Assembly (NCBI RefSeq): GCF_009380215.1
Contig: NZ_WHUG01000003.1
Span: forward strand, 310,001 to 374,000
Length of the DNA stretch: 64,000 bases
Reading direction: 5' to 3'
DNA from: Rugamonas aquatica
GTDB lineage: Bacteria; Pseudomonadota; Gammaproteobacteria; Burkholderiales; Burkholderiaceae_D
Made by a program: the position numbers and the translations under genes
Part shown: piece after piece, positions 58,187 to 64,000 of the stretch
How positions within the stretch are numbered: the first letter of the stretch is position 1
Layout of the letters: each line of letters begins with the position of its first letter
The notes under the pieces: generated by a model
What the model was told of the DNA's origin: nothing
Databases searched by the model: none
What the model saw: only the letters and a program-made list of their open reading frames with translations

Positions 58187-59854
58187 TTACACGGTCAGTG
58201 GCTTGTAGCGGATGCGCTTCGGCTTCGCGCCTTCTTCGCCCAGACGTTTCTTCTTGTCGGCTTCGTATTCCTGGTAGTTACCGTCGAAGAAGGTGACTTG
58301 CGAATTGCCTTCGAAGGCCAGGATGTGGGTGGCGATACGGTCCAGGAACCAGCGATCGTGGGAAATCACCATCACGGAACCGGCGAACTCCAGCAGCGCG
58401 TCTTCCAGCGAGCGCAGGGTTTCCACGTCCAGATCGTTCGACGGTTCATCGAGCAGCAACACGTTGCCGCCCTTGAGCAGCGTCTTGGCCAAGTGCAGAC
58501 GGCCGCGCTCACCGCCGGACAGGTTGCCGACGATCTTCTGTTGGTCCGAACCCTTGAAGTTGAAGCGGCCCAGGTAGGCGCGCGACGGCATGTCGAAACG
58601 GCCGACGCTGAGCATGTCGGCGCCGCCGGACACGTCTTCGAACACGCTCTTGCTGTCGCTCAGCGTATCGCGGCTCTGGTCCACCAGCGAGATGCGGGCG
58701 GTCTGGCCGATCGCCACTTCGCCGCTGTCCGGCTTGTCGAGGCCGGCGATCATCTTGAACAGCGTCGATTTACCGGCGCCGTTCGGGCCGATGATGCCGA
58801 CGATGGCGCCCGGCGGAATGGTGAACGACACATTGTCGATCAGCAGGCGATCGCCAAACGCTTTCGACACGTTCTTGAACTCGATCACTTCATTGCCCAG
58901 ACGCTCGGCCACAGGAATGAAGATCTCCTGGGTCTCGTTGCGCTTCTGGTATTCGTACTCGCTCAGCTCATTGAAGCGGGCCAGGCGGGCCTTGGACTTG
59001 GCCTGGCGCGCTTTCGGATTCTGGCGCGACCATTCCAATTCCTTGGCCAGTGCTTTCTGGCGGGCGGACTCGGTCGATTCTTCCTGCTTCAGGCGGTTGG
59101 CCTTCTGGTCCAGCCACGACGAGTAGTTGCCCTTCCATGGGATGCCATGGCCGCGGTCCAGTTCCAGGATCCACTCGGCGGCGTTGTCGAGGAAGTAGCG
59201 ATCGTGGGTGATGCCGACCACGGTGCCCGGGAAGCGCAGCAGGAATTGTTCGAGCCATTCGACGGACTCGGCGTCCAGGTGGTTGGTCGGTTCGTCGAGC
59301 AGCAGCATGTCCGGCTTGGACAGCAGCAGCTTGCACAGCGCCACGCGGCGCTTCTCACCACCGGACAGCACGCCGATCTTGGCGTCCCAAGGCGGCAGGC
59401 GCAGCGCGTCGGCGGCCATTTCCAGTTGCAGGTTCAGGTTGCCGCCGTCGGAAGTCGAGATGATCGCTTCCAGACGCGCCTGCTCGGTGGCCAGCGCGTC
59501 GAAGTCAGCGTCTTCCTCGGCATAGGCGGCGTACACGGCTTCCAGCTTGGCTTGCGCTTCGAACACTTCGCCCAGGCCGGATTCGACTTCCTGGCGCACG
59601 GTTTTTTCGGGATCGAGTTGCGGTTCCTGCGGCAGGTAGCCGATGTTCAGGCCCGGCATCGGCACGGCTTCGCCCTGGATGTCGGTGTCGATGCCTGCCA
59701 TAATTTTCAGCAAGGTCGACTTACCGGAGCCGTTCAGGCCCAGCACGCCGATTTTTGCGCCCGGGAAGAAGGACAGCGAAATATCTTTCAGAATCTGGCG
59801 CTTGGGCGGGACGATTTTGCCCACGCGGTTCATGGTATAGACGTAATTTGCCAT
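58187..59854 (-). CDS. ettA: Energy-dependent translational throttle protein EttA (ABC-F)
   Basis: 555 aa. Two ABC domains: Walker A1 'GVLGLNGSGKSTLLKIMAGI', signature 'LSGGEKRRVALCKLLLSKPD', Walker B1 'MLLLDEPTNHLDAESVEWLE', then the linker with the arm region, Walker A2 'GIIGPNGAGKSTLFKMIAGL', 'LSGGERGRLHLAKTLLKGGN' and 'VLLLDEPSNDLDVETLRSLE'. 'EIFIPVAERLGNEVIEFKNV' is characteristic of EttA. It binds the ribosomal E site and gates translation by ATP/ADP state. Confidence 0.96.
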   Translation of the reverse strand: MANYVYTMNRVGKIVPPKRQILKDISLSFFPGAKIGVLGLNGSGKSTLLKIMAGIDTDIQGEAVPMPGLNIGYLPQEPQLDPEKTVRQEVESGLGEVFEAQAKLEAVYAAYAEEDADFDALATEQARLEAIISTSDGGNLNLQLEMAADALRLPPWDAKIGVLSGGEKRRVALCKLLLSKPDMLLLDEPTNHLDAESVEWLEQFLLRFPGTVVGITHDRYFLDNAAEWILELDRGHGIPWKGNYSSWLDQKANRLKQEESTESARQKALAKELEWSRQNPKARQAKSKARLARFNELSEYEYQKRNETQEIFIPVAERLGNEVIEFKNVSKAFGDRLLIDNVSFTIPPGAIVGIIGPNGAGKSTLFKMIAGLDKPDSGEVAIGQTARISLVDQSRDTLSDSKSVFEDVSGGADMLSVGRFDMPSRAYLGRFNFKGSDQQKIVGNLSGGERGRLHLAKTLLKGGNVLLLDEPSNDLDVETLRSLEDALLEFAGSVMVISHDRWFLDRIATHILAFEGNSQVTFFDGNYQEYEADKKKRLGEEGAKPKRIRYKPLTV

Positions 59855-59936
59855 TGAGAATCTCAGTCAGAATTTTTGAATTGCGTAGAAATGCAAGGAA
59901 GGACGACAGGATACGATAAATCCAGCCGCCCGCCCA

Positions 59937-60812
59937 CTATTTAGCGCGTTTGCTCATCCACAGGCCCTCGGCCACGTACAGCGCCAGCGCGGCCCAGATG
60001 ATGACGAAGCCGATCAGCCGCGCCTGCGGGAAGGTTTCATGGAACACCCACACGCCCAGCAGCGCCTGCATGGTAGGCGACAGGTATTGCAGCAGGCCCA
60101 GCACCGACATCGGAATCTTGCGCGCGCCGGCCGCGAACATCACCAGCGGAATCGCGGTGATCGGCCCGGCCGCCGCCAGCAGCCAGCGGGTGCCGTCGGA
60201 CGGCGTGTTGAGGAAGGTGTTCTGGCCATGCATGGTCAGCCACAGCACATAGGCCAGCGCCAGCGGGAACAGCAGCATGGTTTCCAGCGACAAGCCTTCC
60301 AGCGCCGCCAGCGCCGCGGTCTTGCGCAGCAGGCCGTAGCCGCCGAAGGTGATGCCCAAAATTAAGGCAATCCACGGCAGCTGGCCGGCCGACCAGGTCA
60401 GCCACAGCACGCCGCTGGCCGCCACGCCGATCGCCAGCCACTGGCCGCGCCGCAGTTTTTCCTTCAGCACCAGCAGCCCGAGCAGCACGTTAATCAGCGG
60501 ATTGATGAAGTAGCCCAGGCTGGCATCGATGACGTGGCCGTTGTTGACCGACCAGATGTAGACGAACCAGTTGGCCGTCAACAGCAGCGAACTGGCGACA
60601 AAACTGCCCAACACGCGCGGATTGCGCAGCACTTGCGGCAGCCACTTCCATTGCTGTCGGACCGTCAGCACCAGGCCCAGGAACAGCAGCGACCACAGCA
60701 TGCGGTGCGCCAGGATTTCCAGCGCCGGCACCTCGCCGATGGCGTGGAAGTACAGCGGGAACAGGCCCCAGCAAAAGAACGCGAATGTGGCGTAAAAAAT
60801 ACCTGTGTTCAT
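59937..60812 (-). CDS. rarD: EamA-family transporter RarD
   Basis: 291 aa with ten hydrophobic helices in two EamA halves. RarD features are 'GIFYATFAFFCWGLFPLYFH', 'EILAHRMLWSLLFLGLVLTV', 'NWFVYIWSVNNGHVIDASLG' and 'YFINPLINVLLGLLVLKEKL'. RarD was first linked to chloramphenicol sensitivity; its substrate is unknown. It is followed by an 82-bp gap and ettA on the same strand. Confidence 0.93.
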   Translation of the reverse strand: MNTGIFYATFAFFCWGLFPLYFHAIGEVPALEILAHRMLWSLLFLGLVLTVRQQWKWLPQVLRNPRVLGSFVASSLLLTANWFVYIWSVNNGHVIDASLGYFINPLINVLLGLLVLKEKLRRGQWLAIGVAASGVLWLTWSAGQLPWIALILGITFGGYGLLRKTAALAALEGLSLETMLLFPLALAYVLWLTMHGQNTFLNTPSDGTRWLLAAAGPITAIPLVMFAAGARKIPMSVLGLLQYLSPTMQALLGVWVFHETFPQARLIGFVIIWAALALYVAEGLWMSKRAK

Positions 60813-61015
60813 GAGGGCGGACGGCGGGGACGAGGGCGAGGTCTGCCATTATCGCTGAAATGGCGCACCGCCGCTGCGGACCTCGCACTTGAGCCCGCAC
60901 CGGCGTACACTGGCGTTATTGAAATATTGGAACGCCCTTCCATGCGAAAATCTCCTTGCCTTTTGCAAATACTTATCCTATTGTGCAATGCACCAAAACA
61001 ACAACAGGTGCAATC

Positions 61016-62896
61016 TTGACCGAGCAACATAAGAAAAGCAGCCTCGTCGCTCTGACGCTGGCTGCGGTAGGCATCGTCTACGGCGATATTGGTACCAGTC
61101 CCCTCTACACCCTCAAAACCATCTTCGATCCCGAGCACGGCCTGGCGCTGAGCGAGTTCAACCTGCTGGGCATCATTTCCCTGATTTTCTGGGGCCTGAC
61201 GATGATCGTCTCGCTCAAATACGTCACGCTGGTGCTGCGCGCCGACAACCGCGGCGAGGGCGGCATCATGGCGCTGATGGCGCTGGTGCTCAATTCCGTC
61301 AGCAAGGCCGCGCCGCGCTGGCACTACCCGCTGATGCTGCTGGGCGTATTCGGCGCCACCATGTTCTACGGCGACAGCGTCATCACGCCCGCCATCTCGG
61401 TGCTGAGCGCGATGGAAGGCCTGGAAGTGGCCGCGCCCGGCCTGGAACAGTACATCGTGCCGCTGACCATCATCGTGCTGGTCACGTTGTACGCGGTGCA
61501 GCGCCACGGCACGGCCGGCATCGGCCGCCTGTTCGGGCCGGTGATGGTGATCTGGTTCGCCGCGCTGGCCGTCATGGGCCTGATCAACATCATCGAAGCG
61601 CCGCAGATCCTGTGGGCGCTCAATCCGTGGAACGCCTTCCGCTTCATGATCCAGAACCGCATGATCGCCTTCGTCGCGCTGGGCGCCGTGGTGCTGGCCT
61701 TCACCGGCGCCGAGGCGCTGTACGCCGACATGGGCCACTTCGGCAAGAAGCCGATCCGCGCCGCCTGGTTCCTGGTGGTGTTCCCCGCGCTGGCGCTGAA
61801 CTACCTGGGCCAGGGCGCGCTGCTGCTGGTGCATCCGGAAGCGATCTCCAATCCCTTCTTCCAGCAGCTGGGCGCGTGGAGCGTCTACCCGCTGGTGGTG
61901 CTGTCGACCATGGCGACGGTGATCGCTTCGCAGGCGACGATTTCCGGCACCTTCTCGATGACCAAGCAGGCCATCGCACTGGGGCTGCTGCCGCGCATGC
62001 GCGTGGTGCACACGTCCGAGCGTGAAATCGGCCAGATCTACATCCCGGCCGTCAACTGGCTGCAGCTGGCGGTGGTGCTGCTGGCCGTGGTGGGCTTCGG
62101 TTCGTCGGACAAGCTGGCCGGCGCCTACGGCATCGCGGTGACGGCGACCATGCTGGCCACCACCTTCCTGACCTTCTTCGTCACCCGCTACCGCTGGAAC
62201 ATGCCGCTGGCCCTGTGCCTGGCCGCCACCGGCTTCTTCATCATCATGGACATCATGCTGTTCTCGGCCAGCACGCTCAAGCTGTTCCACGGCGGCTGGT
62301 TCCCGCTGCTGCTCGGCGCGGTGCTGTTCACCATCATGCTGACCTGGAAGCGCGGCCGCGAGCTGGTGTTCCAGAATTTGCAGAAGCACGCGATTCCGCT
62401 GGAAGACTTCCTGTCCTCGCTGTTCGTGGCGCCGCCGACGCGCGTGTACGGCACCGCCATCTTCCTGCGCGGCGAGAGCGATGGCGTGCCGCACGCGCTG
62501 CTGCACAACCTGTCGCACAACAAGGTGCTGCATGAACGCGTGGTGTTCTTCACGGTGCATGTAGTGGAAGAGCCCTACGTTCCCGAGGCCGAGCAGGTCA
62601 AGGTCACGGACCTGGGCCACCAGTGCTACCAGCTGAATGTCTACTACGGCTTCAAGGACGAACCGGACATCCCGCGCGCGCTGGCGCTGTGCGACTGCCT
62701 CGGCCTGCCGTTCGAGATGATGGAGACCTCCTTCTTCATCGCCCGCCAGACGGTGATCTCGACCCCGGGCGCCGGTATGGCGACCTGGCGCGAGCATCTG
62801 TTCGTGACGATGTCGCGCAATGCGCGCGGCGCCGCCGATTACTATCAGATTCCCACCAATCGCGTGATCGAATTGGGTACGCAGGTGGAAATTTAA
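61016..62896 (+). CDS. kup: Low-affinity potassium transporter Kup
   Basis: 626 aa from TTG 61016 (read MTEQHKKSSLVALTLAAVGI), preferred because family members start at this residue; the frame also runs up to TTG 60956. There is no in-frame ATG. 'GIVYGDIGTSPLYTLKTIFD' is the Kup hallmark, and about twelve helices (to residue about 435) precede a cytoplasmic C-terminal domain. It takes up K+ with H+. Conserved 'LYADMGHFGKKPIRAAWFLV' supports the call. Confidence 0.94.
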   Translation: MTEQHKKSSLVALTLAAVGIVYGDIGTSPLYTLKTIFDPEHGLALSEFNLLGIISLIFWGLTMIVSLKYVTLVLRADNRGEGGIMALMALVLNSVSKAAPRWHYPLMLLGVFGATMFYGDSVITPAISVLSAMEGLEVAAPGLEQYIVPLTIIVLVTLYAVQRHGTAGIGRLFGPVMVIWFAALAVMGLINIIEAPQILWALNPWNAFRFMIQNRMIAFVALGAVVLAFTGAEALYADMGHFGKKPIRAAWFLVVFPALALNYLGQGALLLVHPEAISNPFFQQLGAWSVYPLVVLSTMATVIASQATISGTFSMTKQAIALGLLPRMRVVHTSEREIGQIYIPAVNWLQLAVVLLAVVGFGSSDKLAGAYGIAVTATMLATTFLTFFVTRYRWNMPLALCLAATGFFIIMDIMLFSASTLKLFHGGWFPLLLGAVLFTIMLTWKRGRELVFQNLQKHAIPLEDFLSSLFVAPPTRVYGTAIFLRGESDGVPHALLHNLSHNKVLHERVVFFTVHVVEEPYVPEAEQVKVTDLGHQCYQLNVYYGFKDEPDIPRALALCDCLGLPFEMMETSFFIARQTVISTPGAGMATWREHLFVTMSRNARGAADYYQIPTNRVIELGTQVEI

Positions 62897-63024
62897 ACAC
62901 ACTGGCGGTCTTAAAAGATGTAAGTGAACGTAGTGCTCGGAGCGGAAGCGGCGAGGTCTGCTAAACTTCTGCTCCGAATGCGTGCGCGCCAGCGCCCCAA
63001 TACGAACACTCATCAAAGGTAATC

Positions 63025-63888
63025 ATGAAATCGATGTTCCAATTTATTGCTGCCGTTGTCTGCGCAGCGGCCCTGACGGCCTGCGGCGGCGGTTCGAAAG
63101 CCCCGACGACGGAAGTGAAACCGCAACCGGCATTCCTGGTGACCGAAACCCAGGCCGGCACCGGCACCCAGGCAGCGGCGGGCGATCTGGTGGTGATCAA
63201 TTTCGTCGGCTACCTGTACGACTCGTCCAAGCCCGGTTCCAAGGGCGACAAGGTGGAAAGCTCGGTCGATACCGGCAAGCCCGCTGCGCCGTTCGTGGTC
63301 GGCGTGGGCACCGTGATAACGGGATGGGACCAGACCATCGTCGGCATGAAGGTCGGCGCCAAGCGTACCGCCATCCTGCCATCCAACCTGGCGTATGGCA
63401 CCAATGCGCGCCCGGCGCCGACCACGAATCCTTTCGGTTACAAGGATATTCCGGCTGATTCGGCGTTGGTCTACGATATTGAACTGGTCAATGTCATCAA
63501 GGCGAGCCCGCCGCCGGTTTCCGTGCCTCCGCCTACCACGCTGCAAATCACGGACACCTTGATCGGCACTGGCGCGACAGTAGCTGCCGGCCAGACGATT
63601 ACCGTGAACTACACGCTGTACCTGTACGATGGCACCCGCGCGGATGTCCACGGCACGAAGGTCCAAACGACGATCGGCGATGTGCCTGCCGTTTTGCCAT
63701 TGGTCGAGGCCACCGCGACCGCTGACGGCGTGATCGCCGGCTGGGTCCAAGGCATTCCAGGCATGAAGGTTGGCGGTAAGCGCACCCTGATCGTTCCGCC
63801 TGACCTGGGTTACAAAGCAGTGGTAAAAAATGGCATCCCCGCCAACTCGACGCTGGTCTTTGATATCGAACTGCTAGGCATCAAGTAA
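63025..63888 (+). CDS. Tandem FKBP-type peptidyl-prolyl isomerase lipoprotein
   Basis: 287 aa. The lipoprotein signal ends in lipobox L-T-A-C (residues 17-20) followed by GGG, so it is membrane-anchored at the periplasmic side. FKBP domain 1 (about 40-160) has '[13 protein letters not shown]', '[20 protein letters not shown]' and '[15 protein letters not shown]'; domain 2 (about 175-287) has '[20 protein letters not shown]', '[20 protein letters not shown]' and '[12 protein letters not shown]'. Both keep the pocket Trp (GW). It likely assists periplasmic protein folding. Confidence 0.92.
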   Translation: MKSMFQFIAAVVCAAALTACGGGSKAPTTEVKPQPAFLVTETQAGTGTQAAAGDLVVINFVGYLYDSSKPGSKGDKVESSVDTGKPAAPFVVGVGTVITGWDQTIVGMKVGAKRTAILPSNLAYGTNARPAPTTNPFGYKDIPADSALVYDIELVNVIKASPPPVSVPPPTTLQITDTLIGTGATVAAGQTITVNYTLYLYDGTRADVHGTKVQTTIGDVPAVLPLVEATATADGVIAGWVQGIPGMKVGGKRTLIVPPDLGYKAVVKNGIPANSTLVFDIELLGIK

Positions 63889-63902
63889 AAACGGTTTACG
63901 CA

Positions 63903-63934
63903 TAAAAAAAGCAGCCTTCGGCTGCTTTTTTTTC
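63903..63934 (+). terminator. Rho-independent terminator after the FKBP gene
   Basis: GCAGCC (63911-63916), loop TTC, GGCTGC (63920-63925), followed by a run of eight or more T and preceded by seven A. It lies 15 bp after the FKBP stop. The A-run also gives a T-run on the minus strand, so it may serve both convergent genes. Confidence 0.9.
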
Positions 63935-63946
63935 GTCCTCGCTTTG

Positions 63947-64000
63947 CTATGCCTGGTCGCGCAGCACCTGCGCGGGTGCGATACGCATCGCCGTCAGCGT
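63947..64000 (-). CDS. C-terminal end of a probable FtsX/MacB-like ABC permease
   Basis: Only the last 17 codons are inside the window (TLTAMRIAPAQVLRDQA, stop at 63947-63949). The pattern 'A-x-R-I-x-P-A-x-x-L-R' is the usual last line of FtsX-like permeases, where the final helix leads into a short basic tail. The frame is open to the window edge. The assignment is weak because so little is visible. Confidence 0.4.
   Translation of the reverse strand, partial: TLTAMRIAPAQVLRDQA

Noticed and set aside
58181..59857. 558-codon plus-strand frame opposite ettA
   Set aside because: Exact antisense of EttA; it would also begin inside the bidirectional terminator region.
62937..62977. Inverted repeat TCGGAGC...GCTCCGA upstream of the FKBP gene
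   Set aside because: Only 7 bp with a 27-nt loop and no T-run; could be chance in GC-rich DNA.
60809..63016. 735-codon minus-strand frame opposite kup
   Set aside because: A low-complexity His/Gln/Arg/Asp-rich translation with no motif; kup on the plus strand is unambiguous.

Overview
The window reads as a stretch of chromosome from a high-GC Gram-negative betaproteobacterium, most likely family Oxalobacteraceae (Massilia/Duganella-like). The support is protein-level only: the HAD nucleotidase-SlmA-PabB/PabC order next to argB, two PHB-depolymerase-type esterases, Liv-type ABC plus acyl-CoA ligase operons, and RHS proteins of the type common in Massilia. Coding density is very high, with many 1-4 bp start/stop overlaps. 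No rRNA, insertion sequence, prophage or CRISPR array was found. One tRNA-Thr(GGT) is present. The first and last genes are cut by the window edges.

Layout. 1-3.8 kb: PhzF and AraC genes (coupled), a GST, and two paralogous lipoproteins flanking a VOC protein. 3.8-10.4 kb: a seven-gene polyamine/envelope cluster. On the minus strand it has DUF350, SPFH-SHOCT, zinc-ribbon DUF4178, a 59-aa Gly/Ser-rich peptide and AdoMet decarboxylase, all tightly coupled. Divergent on the plus strand are a membrane-anchored spermidine-synthase-like enzyme and a Tat-type flavoprotein. 10.4-14.6 kb: PPK2, GabD, an esterase and glutathione peroxidase. 14.6-16.1 kb: two paralogous small proteins with a near-identical 76-nt structured leader, separated by an opposite-strand solute-binding protein. 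16.2-20.0 kb: a truncated RHS fragment, a complete RHS protein with a variable C-terminal tip, and a small putative immunity protein, all visibly poorer in GC than the neighbours.

20-28.3 kb: methyltransferase, rhodanese with divergent FtrA-like regulator, DUF1428, GNAT, fused PabB-PabC, SlmA, HAD nucleotidase, TraB/GumN protein, tRNA-Thr and ArgB. 28.4-33.7 kb: a signalling operon (sigma factor, zinc anti-sigma-like protein, small Cys-rich protein, hybrid histidine kinase, REC-HD-GYP). 33.7-40.8 kb: esterase with ribbon-helix-helix partner and palindromic operator, MBL hydrolase, nitronate monooxygenase, amidohydrolase, membrane AraC regulator, phosphoribosyltransferase. 40.9-50.3 kb: one eight-gene minus-strand operon (acyl-CoA synthetase, LivGHMKF, YjbR, PaaK-like ligase) with a divergent Crp/Fnr regulator.

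50.5-64 kb: HigBA toxin-antitoxin, aminopeptidase P, MgtC, DUF924 and DUF2520 proteins, AlkB, a small outer-membrane barrel, EttA, RarD, Kup potassium transporter, a tandem FKBP lipoprotein, and the last 17 codons of a probable ABC permease.

The most interesting system is the 3.8-10.4 kb cluster. It couples polyamine synthesis to an SPFH/DUF350/DUF4178 membrane module, and the predicted topology puts the aminopropyltransferase domain outside the cytoplasm beside an exported flavoenzyme. Second are the duplicated structured leaders at 14.6 and 15.8 kb. Third is the RHS tip/immunity pair.
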